From Ascarosepion bandense (Eukaryota; Mollusca; Cephalopoda; Sepiida; Sepiidae), in NCBI GenBank assembly GCA_037127315.1, contig JBBBDQ010000346.1:5913501-5977500 (forward strand): a stretch of DNA of 64,000 nt. The letters run 5' to 3'. The first letter of the stretch is position 1. Every line of letters starts with the position of its first letter. The position numbers were made by a program, and so were the translations under genes. The notes under the pieces are model-generated. The model saw nothing but the letters and a program-made list of their open reading frames with translations. It did not search any database and was not told the origin of the DNA. Shown one piece after another: positions 1 to 10,091 of the stretch.

Positions 1-502
1 ACTCATTTCAGAAATATAGACAAACATATATTCAGATATGTCACACTGCCTTCTCATCATGCGTGCTTCTAGTAGATAATATTGTGGTCACTTGATGTAA
101 ATTTGAACTTGATCACGCCAGGTTTTTTTTTCTTTTGCTGTTGCTACAGTGTAAACATGTTTGATCCGTTAGTAGTATACATCAAAGAAGAACAAATAGC
201 AGTGACCTGATTTGTCGGGCCAGCTAATGTGTGTCAGAGGTTGAAATCTATCGGGGGTTTTTAACATAAGGCGATAAGGCGACAGTGCACTACCAAGTAT
301 AAATGTTTATAGGTGGACCACAAGTGTAATGCTAGATTGGACACTTTTAAACCAAGGAGCAGGACTCATGTCAACTTCTATCATTGAGGAGAAGATTCAG
401 CAAGTTCGAGAGATGGTACATTGCAAACCGCCGACTTACCATCGATGTGTTTGCATGTTTTCTGCGAATTCGAATGACTGCTCTTTCTTCCTCCTTGGCG
501 CA
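1..502. other. Unassigned AT-rich sequence
   Basis: Both strands carry only short open frames with no recognisable domain. There is a T-rich run near 121-136. I see no repeat family that recurs elsewhere in the window. Confidence 0.5.
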
Positions 503-798
503 CAGTCAGTTAAGTGCCATACGTGATACACGCTTTGGGCGATCATGTCTCGAAAGAAACATGACTGACTTGGCAAATGATTATCCATTGCTTTCTGAGG
601 TAGACTGGTTGCCAGCCATGGCTAGAGAACCCAATCCGTTCTATTATTTAACTCATAACTAGAGGGAAGAGACGGATTAATACCTTTCCTAAGGGTATTC
701 CTGTGTAAGTGAATGTAAGGAATTCAACTGGAATTCGAACTCGGCTCCCTGATTTGTCGTTCCGAGTCGATATCCACTGCACCACAATGCATATCCCT
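503..798 (-). repeat. SINE-A, tRNA-derived SINE copy
   Basis: About 300 bp family found at least nine times in the window. On the minus strand it begins with a tRNA-like head: an A-box-like GTTGTGGCGCAGTGG and a B-box-like GAGTTCGAATTCC in better copies. It ends in a hairpin built on CATGTCTC/GAGACATG followed by GACTGACTGG and a CAGTCAG end. In this copy the head lies at the right (near 735-798) and the hairpin end at 503-575. The head suggests RNA polymerase III transcription and LINE-driven mobilisation; that is family knowledge, not seen here. The short open frames across it are not genes. Confidence 0.75.
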
Positions 799-2380
799 GG
801 GTGCATACTGCTGTTATATGTTGTGGAAAATAATTAATCGCCTATAAGTCTGCGTAAATAATTTTGGACTCTCTCATAGCTGGAATAAAAAGATTGAGCG
901 TCTTCAGCCTTGATACGGCATCAGTACTCCGGCTTTTGTTCTTATATGACTCTTGAAAATATAAAGAATAACAGGACAGACCAGTTATTTTCCATTTTGA
1001 AAGCCAGGTTCCTTGGAACAATGATATTCATCCGGTACAATGTTCAAGAGCCACTCGAAGTAGAAAGCTACAGAGTAGGTAGTACCATAAGCAAAAAAGT
1101 ATATATCGCCAATTAAACGCAAAGCCTACTGAAAGTGATTGAGATGAAAAAGTTCTAGAAGGAACCTGAAACCCTGCTTGCAACTTATGGTGCCGTTTTC
1201 CTATTCAAATATAACTTCACAAGATATAGAAAGTATTTCCAGCTCGCAGTTGTCATGTTGGAAAAAAAGCAGGACTCACCATTTCCCGTTTGCAGAATAT
1301 TCCGTCTTTAGCGGCATAGCAGATGAATCTGGCCGACTTGAATCTGGAATCTTAAACATGGCTTCTCCACTAACATAAAAGAATCTCCGGCAGATTCCAT
1401 TCTCGTATAGAAGTATCACATTTTTTACGTACTTTTCACACTGCTTGTTGTGTAGGTATGTGTTATAGTTCCTTTGCGTGTAAATATGTATATGTGTATG
1501 ACTTAACATATAAAGATTTTCCTGTGAACAAAGCATGTTTGTTATTCCTTTCCTTTCAGCTATTCTGTTTTAGACGTGAAATAGGCTGTAATTATATCAT
1601 GGTGGTACTAATATCCATAATAGAGGAAATGTAAATGAGAGAATAAAACTTTCTTCTATAGCTCACTCCTTACATGGATCAACCTGAGGGGACATGATAT
1701 TATTTCCCTACATTGTCAGTTTCATTATTTTGTTATCTTTAAATGATTCTATTATCTAGACAAAAACCTATTTTAAGCAACTGCACATTCAAGTGGGGTA
1801 TGATACTTTACCTGAATGTTTCTCCATTCTGGACAGTATAAATCTATTTTTTATTATTTGCATGTTGTCTAAGATCAACAATATTTTGGTGAGGCTCCAG
1901 GCCTAAAATTCTCTGTTGACGTGTATATGTTTGAGTGCGTGCCTCTGTGTGATAATCTGATAAAACAAACAAGTTTTGTTCAAGTTTTCAGATATAATTT
2001 CTCTCTTTCTTTCTCTCTCACTCCATATATATGAGAAAGAGGTGTCAAGAACAACTTGGCTAGAAGCAATTACACCTCTACTCAGCTGAATTTGACTTTT
2101 ACGGTTTGCTTGTGTTATTTCTCATGATGCAAATGTCAGATATCAAACAAGTCTCGGGATATAAAAAATAGACTTTAAATATAATGAAATAATATTTAAT
2201 ATCTTTTTTCAGTGAAGCTGGCTGGTAAAGACTTTGTGATCCTATATCTAAACTGAAGAGACGGCGTGCTACTCAACAAAACGGCAAAATGATTTGCTCG
2301 TGGCTGAGGTAGCCGATTGTCTTTCACCACTGACTTGTGTTGCGAAGCAAAATTTAAAAAAAATCTAAAATCCGAAGATG
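799..2380. other. Unassigned sequence, no recognised gene
   Basis: Nothing recognisable as a gene. Short open frames at 910-1116, 1178-1378 and 1276-1536 (minus) show no domain. There is a CT-rich stretch near 2000-2025. It may be old unique sequence between mobile elements. Confidence 0.45.
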
Positions 2381-2381
2381 A

Positions 2382-2912
2382 ACTGGCATGGCAAAGGACG
2401 CGTTCCAGAAGTTGAGTACAGTATTCAGAGACAGGAAAATTTCACTAGAAACAAAGAAAAGAGTACTGGATTGCTATGTGATGTCAGTTCTTCAATATGG
2501 TAGTAAATACTGAACAATATCATCAAAGGTGGAGGAAAAACTTGAAGCAGCTGAAATGTGGTTCTACAGAAGGATGCTGCGAATATCATGGATCGAGCAT
2601 GTGAGCAATGATGAAGTTTTGGAAAAGATGGTATCGAAAAGGTAATTAATACTGAGCATCAGGAAGAGACAGTTAAAGTTCCTGGGACACGCAATGAGGA
2701 AGGAGGGCTTGGAGAATCTGATACTAACAGGCCAGATAGAGGGAAAAAGAGACAGGAGAAAGCAGCGGATAACATATTTGAAGGGCCTGATCAGGTGAAT
2801 GACAGAACGAGGGTTTTGTGGTATAACAGGAGAAAGCATGCTAAGAGCCTCCAGGGATAGGGAGACGTAGAAAATCATGTTCACCTACGCCCTGAAAGGC
2901 CAGAGTACATAG
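2382..2912 (+). pseudogene. RTE-like LINE 3' end, decayed
   Basis: Remnant of the C-terminal region of an RTE/BovB-like endonuclease-reverse transcriptase polyprotein. In broken frames it reads through the family's conserved blocks in order: MAKDAFQK-like near 2389, an ETKKRVLDCYVMSVLQYG block at 2449-2502, a KLEAAEMWFYRRMLRIS-like block at 2541-2590, LSIRKRQLKFLGHAMRKE-like at 2650-2705, and TYxxGLIRxMTER at 2770-2812. It ends at CAGAGTACATAGAA, matching the 3' end of the copy at 15.15-15.73 kb. Several stops and small indels break it, and the catalytic part of the RT is missing, as expected for a 5'-truncated LINE. Confidence 0.8.
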
Positions 2913-3810
2913 AAAAGGAAAAGATTTTTAAAATTTTTAATTTTTAAAAATGTAAAAATCTCGCAAATTTTCAAAACAATTAAAGTTTTCAAAAATTTCA
3001 ATGAGTGATTTTTCAAAAATTGACTGATTCTCCCGCCCTACAAATTTTGAGGAAAATAATTTGAAAATTTCATGTTTATTTTTTTCTTCGATGAGATTGT
3101 TTTGTAAATTAATCACGTTTAGATAAAATCCAATAATCTCAATATCTTTTTCTGACACAGTAAAAGACTAGCAAAAAAAAAAGTCCTTTTGAATAGTCAT
3201 TTTTATTTTTATTTTTTATATACCAACGTTATCTTACTTTAAACAATATCATTAATTTGTTTTGTGTCTCAGGGGATCGCCTGTTTTCTCCAGTGCTCGT
3301 ATCCAGAGTTAAACTTCGATAAAAACCATTTCCCTAAACGCTGTAAACTGAAATCACAGTTTATTTTTATCTAGTGGTTTTATTTTCTGGTTCTATATGC
3401 ATATTTCTTTTTACATCTGGGTGATCAAAGTTCGAGCCCAGGGTAAAACCTAATGCCGCAAACGCTGGAGATTAGAACAATGTGATATTTTCATTTAGTG
3501 TTTTTATCCCTCTCATCATATGAGGAAACTAAGTAAACATTACTATGTATAGGACTGAGTAGTTGTAGCATTTCACTTCACTTTCAGCAGCCAGAGCTCG
3601 AGCCCAGGTAAAATGCAACATCCTTAGCAATATAACTCTAAACAATCTAAAATGCAACTGTTCGAACAATGTAAATTGTGTAAGTAGTTACATTTGCGTA
3701 GATGAGGGAAAACTAATAAATAGGAAGATTGTGTAGCTTTCATCACTTAAACACTAAACTCCCTTCAACGTTTTCAAAAGTCTTGGATTGGCTTAGTAGA
3801 CTTGCTCCTT
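2913..3810. other. AT-rich spacer with a weak diverged repeat
   Basis: Positions 2925-3170 are very A/T-rich and of low complexity. Between 3285 and 3620 three diverged segments share a GNTCGAGCCCAGG(G)TAAAA-like core at about 3295, 3431 and 3596, which could be an old tandem or tRNA-like repeat. No gene seen. Confidence 0.4.
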
Positions 3811-3915
3811 TAAACAAACAAACAAACAAACAAACAAACAAAAAAGTCACCTAGTCAAGACTCCTTGCTCCTTGCTTACCAGTCATACAAAATAGGAACT
3901 TATTTTTCAATCACA

Positions 3916-3956
<41 letters not shown>

Positions 3957-3962
3957 GAGAGG

Positions 3963-3994
<32 letters not shown>

Positions 3995-4084
3995 AATGGA
4001 CAGAAAGAGAGTGTGTACGTGTGTTTCATGTACAGACTGTTGCCAATCTGTGTTGACCTCAGTGTCCACTTTTAAACACACACA

Positions 4085-4118
<34 letters not shown>
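3811..4118. repeat. Compound microsatellites (AAAC)n, (TA)n, (GACA)n, (TA)n
   Basis: Four simple repeats in a row: AAAC units at 3813-3843, TA units at 3917-3954, a GA/GACA block at 3955-3993, and TA units at 4087-4118. Open frames made of alternating I/Y residues here are translations of the TA tracts, not genes. Confidence 0.95.
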
Positions 4119-4119
<1 letters not shown>

Positions 4120-4252
4120 GAAAAAATCGCAAGATCGCCAAGACCAAAGCTCTATAGCCGAGGACGATAACGGAGTTAGATTCTGCTGGTTATTCATGGT
4201 CTTTAAAAGTTTCTTGTGTAACATTTTAAGATTAGAATACGTACAGAGTCGG

Positions 4253-4312
<60 letters not shown>

Positions 4313-4313
4313 A
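4253..4313. repeat. (TTA)n-(TA)n compound microsatellite
   Basis: About fourteen TTA units run directly into a TA tract. It lies 150 bp before a foldback repeat. Confidence 0.95.
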
Positions 4314-4458
4314 AGCCAGGTGAAGAGAACCAACAGTTTTACTATTCCGAATTCTCCAGTATTGACTTCTTTTTCATACAAGTGCTCCATGCAACAAATA
4401 TTGTTGAGCATAATATAATTAAATTAGTTCTTAATTAAAATTATTATATTATTTGACT

Positions 4459-4602
4459 TTGCGACACGGAAATTTTTGTTTCGATATTTTTTTCTCGTCA
4501 TCAGGCAATGTTAGGTCATCGTCGTGAATATATTCACAGCAATGATCTAACATTGTCTGAGGACTAGGTGAAAATCTCGAAACAGAAATTTCCGAGTCGC
4601 AA
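4459..4602. repeat. Foldback repeat with hammerhead-like motifs in both arms
   Basis: Near-palindrome of about 145 bp. The left arm (4459-4525) and the reverse complement of the right arm (4540-4602) match over most of their length, for example GCGACACGGAAATTT against GCGACTCGGAAATTT. Each arm, read outward from the centre, shows the layout of a hammerhead ribozyme. The minus arm has CTGATGA at 4498-4504 and GAAAC at 4478-4482. The plus arm has CTGAGGA at 4557-4563, GAAAC at 4579-4583, then a GTC and GCAAT able to pair with ATTGT upstream. Stem II is not canonical in either arm. It may be two inverted Penelope-like terminal repeats; that is inference. Confidence 0.65.
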
Positions 4603-4629
4603 TATAAAATAATATATTTCAATAAAAAA

Positions 4630-4639
<10 letters not shown>

Positions 4640-4661
<22 letters not shown>

Positions 4662-4900
4662 GTCAATCGCAGATAGATCTGTTTCGCTGTATGACGGGTC
4701 ATCAGAATGGTTAGACATCTCATCGCTTCTAGCCAGGATGGAAACCCGACCGAATTGACATCAGTCGTAGATTCTATATCTGAACTATAGGCGCTCGGTA
4801 GAGAAAGGCGGAATTTAGTGTTTAACAATGTAAACACACGCCAACAACCGAGAGTGATCAAATTCATTACTGAATGAACGATGCGTAGATGCGTGATTAG
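4640..4900 (-). repeat. SINE-B (tRNA-like head plus hammerhead-like motif), isolated copy
   Basis: Same family as the tandem array at 61 kb. On the minus strand it begins near a GTTCATTCAGTAATGAATT block (about 4866-4886), continues through a tRNA-like segment (GAGCGCC then TAGTTCAGATATAGAATC, and a B-box-like GGTCGGGTTTCCATCC near 4744-4760), then a hammerhead-like segment at 4661-4715, and ends in a TA tract at 4634-4660. The match to the 61-kb copy covers the whole unit, so this is an independent dispersed copy. Confidence 0.7.
4661..4715 (-). ncRNA. Hammerhead-ribozyme-like motif in SINE-B
   Basis: Minus strand: intact core CTGATGA (4699-4705) and GAAAC (4681-4685), an intervening 13-nt stem II region that keeps only three of five pairs, a palindromic stem III (AGATCTAT) and an ATC cleavage position followed by TGCGA. 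Stem I pairing is mostly lost. The 61-kb relatives restore the expected pairs, so this copy is probably inactive but descended from an active ribozyme. Confidence 0.5.
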
Positions 4901-4917
4901 TTACTATTTATAGATAG

Positions 4918-5245
4918 ATATATATTCCATTTTAAATGAGACCCAGGTTTCTACCATGAGTGGTATCTTCAGGCGATTTTCAATAACTGATTTTACCATT
5001 TACAGCTTTTTTTTTAAGAACGCTCACTTAAACAGTGATTTTTTGAACGCTTATGTGGCAAGGAATATTTGAACGCGCAACTTTTAAAATTACAAGATGA
5101 AAACGTTATAATTTCTTGTAATTTGTACAAATGAAAAATATTCAAAAGTTCTGCAATTGTATTGAACACTTTTTAATACAAATGTGCACTGGTCTAATTT
5201 TATTATGACCAAAAACTAAGTTATTAAACAATCAATATAAACATA
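4918..5245. repeat. Repeat family Z, copy 1
   Basis: About 330 bp unit shared with 6.17-6.58 kb and 29.56-29.75 kb. It contains a hammerhead-like part (4935-4990), a part with AACGCTCA and GAACGC words, and a right part with GTATTGAACACTTTTTAATA near 5158-5177. In copy 2 the left part is inverted relative to the right part. Possibly a Penelope-like terminal sequence; no protein remains. Confidence 0.65.
4935..4990 (-). ncRNA. Hammerhead-ribozyme-like motif in repeat Z
   Basis: Minus strand, type I layout: core CTGAAGA (4966-4972); stem II TACCA/TGGTA with a four-base loop (4952-4965), all five pairs intact; GAA (4949-4951); stem III ACC/GGT with a UG loop (4941-4948); cleavage triplet GTC ending at 4940. 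The 5' strand of stem I (GTTATT..CGC, 4973-4987) is present, but its 3' partner has been deleted here; it survives in the 6.4-kb and 29.6-kb copies. Every core base required by the hammerhead model is present. Confidence 0.6.
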
Positions 5246-5577
5246 TATAAATACATATATTAAAAAATCAGTCGCTGCCAACAACCCTAATATTTTCGAC
5301 TACGGCTCCTTCCCTGCTGGATTTCATCTGAACACCAAGACACTAACTCAGCTGGAAAAGATCAGTATAAAAATAAGTAAACGCAAAATGCTTTTATTAT
5401 TCAATGAAATCTGCATAAATACACAAACATAGACAAATACGCACTCATATATATTTACTTATATATATGTGCGTGGGTATGTGTGCAAATATTAAAATGA
5501 AAAAATGTTCACTTATCCTTTTATATATGTGTGTCTATATTATATAACTTAGGTTACATTATATTTTCCACAAACTC

Positions 5578-5579
<2 letters not shown>

Positions 5580-5632
<53 letters not shown>
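5580..5632. repeat. (TA)n microsatellite
   Basis: About 26 uninterrupted TA units. The flanks 5250-5580 and 5633-5960 show nothing recognisable. Confidence 0.95.
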
Positions 5633-5635
<3 letters not shown>

Positions 5636-5964
5636 TCGATTATATGCTCTACACAAGCAAGTACGAGTTCAAATCAGAATCATTTATTTCTGAACCCCAA
5701 GTCGAAATATGGTAACTTATTTGATTCGTCCAAATCTCATTAACAGCGAAATGCCGAGAGACTGCTACGAGATTTCCTTTCGAACTATCTAGTTATTTTA
5801 CTTTCGTTATTCTATTTATAGTTTTATTATTATTGGATTTCGCCAGACAGTCACATAATTTTTTTTATATTTTGGTGTTTCAAAAAGGAGTCCGCTAGTA
5901 CTTAAGAATCTGAAGTGTGCTAAGGGGCCAAATCATTTTATGCAAACGTAATAGGCTAAATATC

Positions 5965-6168
5965 CATTGTGGAGCAGCCGATATCATCTCGGAACGAGAA
6001 AGGGAGAGCCGAGTTCGAATTCTAGTTGTGTTCATTGCATTCACTTACAAGAAAATAACTGAGAGCAAGGTATCTATCTCTTATCTCTAGTTATGGGTTA
6101 AAAACAGGACAGATTGAGTTCTATAGTCTTGGTCGGCAACCAGTCTACCGCAGAAAGTAATGGCAACC
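5965..6168 (+). repeat. SINE-A, truncated copy
   Basis: The head (GGAGCAGCCGATATCATCTC, B-box-like GAGTTCGAATTC near 6013) and middle of SINE-A are present in forward orientation up to ACCGCAGAAAGTAATGGCAACCT. The sequence then switches at about 6168 into repeat Z, so the SINE lacks its hairpin end. Confidence 0.7.
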
Positions 6169-6576
6169 TAGGTATTTTAGTATGGTTACACTTAGCCATA
6201 ATTTCCGTTCTTAACGGAAACTATGACTAAGTCTAACCTTACTAAAAAATACTAATTAGGTTCATACAACCATGGATGAAAACGTTATAATTCCTTGTAA
6301 TTTAAAAAATTGCGCGTTCAAAAGTACCCTGCCACGTGAGCGTTCAAAAAGACCACCGTTACGTGAGCGTCCTTAAAAAAACGGTAAACGGTAAAATTAG
6401 TTATTGAAAATCTCCTGAAGACACCACTCATGTTAGAAACATGGGTCACGTAATAACTCGTTGACAAATGGAAAATATTCAAAAGTTCTACAATATAATT
6501 GTATTGAACACTTTTTAATACAAATGTGCACTGGTCTAATTTTATTATGGCCAAAAACTAAATAACTAAACAATCA

Positions 6577-6583
<7 letters not shown>
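6168..6583. repeat. Repeat family Z, copy 2, with terminal palindrome
   Basis: The first 98 bp (6168-6265) are a foldback with TTCCGTT/AACGGAA at the centre (near 6206-6222). The following part (6270-6460) is the reverse complement of 4.93-5.11 kb. The last part (6465-6583) runs in the same direction as 5.13-5.245 kb. One module has therefore been inverted relative to the other between the two copies. Confidence 0.65.
6398..6460 (+). ncRNA. Hammerhead-ribozyme-like motif in repeat Z, copy 2
   Basis: Core CTGAAGA (6415-6421), GAAAC (6436-6440) and GTC ending at 6447. The outer part of stem I pairs perfectly, GTTATT (6400-6405) with AATAAC (6452-6457). Inner stem I and stem II have two or three mismatches each, so this copy is likely weakened. 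Confidence 0.5.

Positions 6584-6587
<4 letters not shown>

Positions 6588-6621
<34 letters not shown>
6588..6621. repeat. (TA)n microsatellite at the Helitron 3' terminus
   Basis: TA tract directly abutting the CTAG end of the minus-strand Helitron-type element. Confidence 0.9.
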
Positions 6622-6624
<3 letters not shown>

Positions 6625-7321
6625 GCAGTATAATCCGGCGTTACTCGGGTGTAATGAAAGCTTTAAAACTAATGCATGGTCCTGGAACTCAGACTCTTTG
6701 GACGTTGGCACCAAAGATTAAGCAATAGTGTTTTCCAGTTAAAGCAAAACCGTAGACTGAACGAAAAATGAATGGATGTAAGTCAAATTTTGATTTCCTG
6801 CAATCGATATTAAATGCGTTTTTTTCGTCGTAAATTGAATTTTAAAGGCTAAATAAGTCCTCTGAGTAAATGGTATCATGGCTGAGACTAAGAACTACAA
6901 TTATACCCACTTAGAGCCAAACCCGAAGCAAAAACTAAACTAAAAGGGCTGGAAAAAATACAGACATAAAGGCAGAAAAAGAAACACACACACAAATATC
7001 TTGCCTTTTATATATATATATATAATCGATTTTCTGCACTATTGTAAGAACTGCAACTTTGAAACTTCTGAATATCTTTTCTTATGTCTTTATCTATGAG
7101 TGTATCAAATTTGATTAAAATCCTTCTAAAACCCGATTTTTTCTATTATCGATTTTCGATTTTTTATCGGGGGTACCTCGACACAAAACCTAGCTAAGAA
7201 CACTCGCAGACGCTTATAGTACAACTGTGTAAATTTTCAAGAAAACCGGTTTAGCCGTTTCGGAGTCTCTAGGTAACGGACACACAGACAGACACACACA
7301 CACAAAGTCCCATTTACAAAT

Positions 7322-7330
<9 letters not shown>
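6622..7330 (-). mobile_element. Non-autonomous Helitron-type element, copy A
   Basis: On the minus strand the element ends in CTAG (6622-6625) preceded by a short GC-rich hairpin, CCCGAGTAACGCCGG-like, and is followed by T. The other end matches the TCTAAACTTATTTATAAAT terminus of the copies at 16.9 and 32.7 kb but has merged with a TA tract, so its TC is not visible. The features match rolling-circle Helitrons: 5' TC, 3' hairpin plus CTRR, insertion between A and T, no TIR and no duplication. No Rep/helicase coding region is present. An internal TA tract lies at 7009-7024, at the same place as in the other copies. Confidence 0.75.
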
Positions 7331-7375
<45 letters not shown>

Positions 7376-7380
7376 CTTCC

Positions 7381-7431
<51 letters not shown>
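7331..7431. repeat. (TA)n followed by (GATA)n
   Basis: TA tract 7325-7372, then about twelve GATA units 7381-7431. Confidence 0.95.
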
Positions 7432-8124
7432 GCTATGATTAAGAACAAACAGGGAAAATCAATCTATCATGTTTAACTTTTATTAAAACTTGAGCAACGA
7501 TTGAAAGAAAACAGACAAAATAACTGAACTTTGTTATATTTTATTTTGTTTAGTTCGATTCTTATTGGTCAGTTATGTATCGTGTGCATTAAAAATATCG
7601 TCCAAATTCTGATATGCTTAAGCGAGGATTGGATGGTAATGTGTATTCTTAACTGCGTATGTGTGTTTGTCTACTTGCAGGAATACTAATGTTTTCCCTT
7701 TTGTGTGGAGTTGGCGTGATGGTGGGGTGTTCTATTAATCTGTGGCTGTTTTATGTATGTATTTTTCGTACATAAGTTAGATTCTAAAAGAATAGATTAA
7801 AGAAAGAATAGATGGCGATGTAATGTAATGTTTTAGGATTTCGTTTATAGCTTGAAATAATGTTATCCTTAAACTTTCAAATTATTTTAGAAGTTATGCC
7901 CAGATTTTTTTCTTGTGTATAGATTTAGAAAGTTTTTTTCTAAACGCATATATCACTTGATGCGAGTTTTTAATTCACATGACTTCTCCGCAGCATAAAT
8001 AAGTTTGAATTTTAAACAATTTATTTGATAAATATCGGCTTTTGAATTAGTTTCGGTTTTATTTTTCTCCGTGAGGAGTTGAACTGTGGTTACCTCAATA
8101 TGTCGTGTTAGAGATACCAAATTA
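7432..8124. other. Unassigned sequence
   Basis: No gene or repeat family recognised. One short minus-strand open frame at 7953-8165 overlaps repeat U and has no domain. Confidence 0.4.
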
Positions 8125-8597
8125 AGCTGGTCCTGGGTATGACAGTAAACTGCAACTGGCAGCAAGACCTGATTGGAAGCTTGTTAGGAGCATGGAACAA
8201 CCTCTTAATTGCTGTTGTTCCCAGTTCCACTCTAACCCGGATTGGCAGCACCTGTTAGGGTCCCAGCTATGGGCAAATAGTTAACCCCCATAGTTAACCA
8301 CCATGAAAGTATAAATATAGACTTTTATAGAAATATAAATTTTTGAAAGAAAAATATTACCAATAATACATTTTTGAAGGAAAAAAATTCTCAACAAAAC
8401 ACTTTTGAATACGAAACAAGAAGACATTTTCAGTTTTCTAAAATAAAAAAGAATAAAAACAAAACATTTTCATTAAAATCTAAATCAATCTTCCTACTAT
8501 AATAGAGCATTGTAAAATAAAAAATACCTTAAAACCCCACCTTTTTGGCATTAAATGACCCACAGAGGTGTTGATATGCTGTTAAACAAAACTCAAA
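8125..8597 (-). repeat. Unclassified repeat family U, copy 1
   Basis: About 470 bp interspersed family, also at 31.87-32.30, 34.17-34.31 (fragment) and 34.39-34.87 kb. Shared blocks include GGGTTAAATATTTGCCCATAG, GGGACCCTAACAGGTGCTACC-like and CAATCAGAGGCCTTGCTGCC-like sequences, and at the other end GTGGGTTATTTAATGCC. No coding capacity, TIRs or pol III boxes seen. Confidence 0.65.
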
Positions 8598-8907
8598 CTC
8601 AAACTCAAAACCAAATTAAACCGTGTACTCGCTGTAATCTCATAAGGTAAAATGTGCAAGAGATGATCTAGAATGCACCCTTATAGATGCCAAGTGCAGA
8701 CTCTGACCTCAAAAGTTGCCTTTGGGTTCAACGACATAAACAGGAAGTCAACGCAAATAAATTTTGGATATATGCACACACAAGATCATTGTAGAGCTTA
8801 GAAAGGATAAATATTTGACTCACTGGGGTAGGGACACAGTCCTTTATATCATTCTGAGTCGTTCAAATGTTCTCAGAGAGATCCGAAATCATATACCCCT
8901 CAGTTGG

Positions 8908-9235
8908 TCGACGTTCTTCTTTTTCATGTGTCGTGTTCCTTCGGGATGTAGGCGAGCATTGCGTTCCATTTGCCCCTGTTTCCTGTTGCCCTTTATGTTT
9001 TTCTTCTTTGTATCTCTGCTAAACCCCGTTCCACCAACCATTCGCTTAAGCCCATCAAATATGTTTCGCGCTGCTTTCCCTAGTTTTTTCCCTCTATTTT
9101 TCTGTGAGTATCAGATTCTCCAAGCACACTTTCCTCGTTATATGTTTCAGGAATCTCATCTATCTCTTTCTGATGTTAAGGATAAGTCTTTTCTCGTTTG
9201 CACCCTCTTTAACACCTCGAATTTGACGGATTCTA
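8908..9235 (-). pseudogene. RTE-like LINE C-terminal fragment, decayed
   Basis: On the minus strand the translation in broken frames gives LNIRKR, a diverged FLxHxxRKxxLENLILT block (near 9120-9180) and a basic segment, matching LSIRKRQLKFLGHAMRKESLENLILT of the copy at 15.4-15.5 kb. More diverged than the other RTE-like copies, so an older insertion or a related subfamily. Confidence 0.6.
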
Positions 9236-9492
9236 GAAATAATTAAACTATTATTTTAGGCGTGAAAGATTCGGTCCCAAATTTTTATTAGATGTTTAAT
9301 AACATAACAAATGATCAGCCAGACTCGTTACTCATCACTACAGCCCCGGTTGTTATGCTTTTTACAGCTTTGACAAAAACAACGATAGAAAGTTCATAAA
9401 CTTGTCTGCGAAATTTTTTTTTCCCAAATTAGAGTTGTGATGAGTGAAACTAAACAAAGTAGTATTTAAAAAGGACACAGCATGACTGAGAG

Positions 9493-9806
9493 GATCAGTC
9501 AGTTAAGTGCCATACGTGAAACACACTTGGGTGATCATGTCTTGAAAGAGACATGACTGACTGGGCAGAAGATTATCCCGCAGTAGGTTGCCATTGCTTT
9601 CTGCAGTAGACTGGTTGCCAGCCAAGGCTATAGAACCCAATCTGTCCTGTTATTTAATCCATAACTGGAAGGAAGAGACGGATTATTACCTTTCCCAAGG
9701 GTATTTGCGCGTAAGTGAATGCAATGAATTCAACTGGAATTTGAACCCGGCTCCACGATTTCTCGTTACGAGCCGATATCCACAGCAGCACAACGCACAT
9801 CTGCAA
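9493..9806 (-). repeat. SINE-A copy
   Basis: Full-length copy on the minus strand: tRNA-like head at the right (B-box-like near 9737-9750), hairpin CATGTCTTGAAAGAGACATG at 9536-9555 and CAGTCAG end near 9500. Confidence 0.8.
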
Positions 9807-10045
9807 CTGAGAGAATAGATTTTTTTTTAATAAATAAAAAAAAAAGATAGTTTTTAAAAAGACTGAGTGGATACATTTTTTTAAAAAAAATATGATAGTT
9901 GGTCAGCTTTTAACGGTTTTAGCATGGAACATTCAGCACTCTACTGTATTGTATGCATGTAAAATTTTCTTGAACAGGGATCGAAAAATGATTTGTTGGC
10001 AACTTGTCTGGTTTTTACGGTAAATTAGGATTATGTTTTCTACAT

Positions 10046-10048
<3 letters not shown>
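9807..10048. other. A/T-rich spacer
   Basis: A- and T-rich runs, nothing recognised. Confidence 0.4.

Positions 10049-10091
<43 letters not shown>

Noticed and set aside
3865..4867. Open frames with long I/Y runs
   Set aside because: These are translated TA microsatellites.
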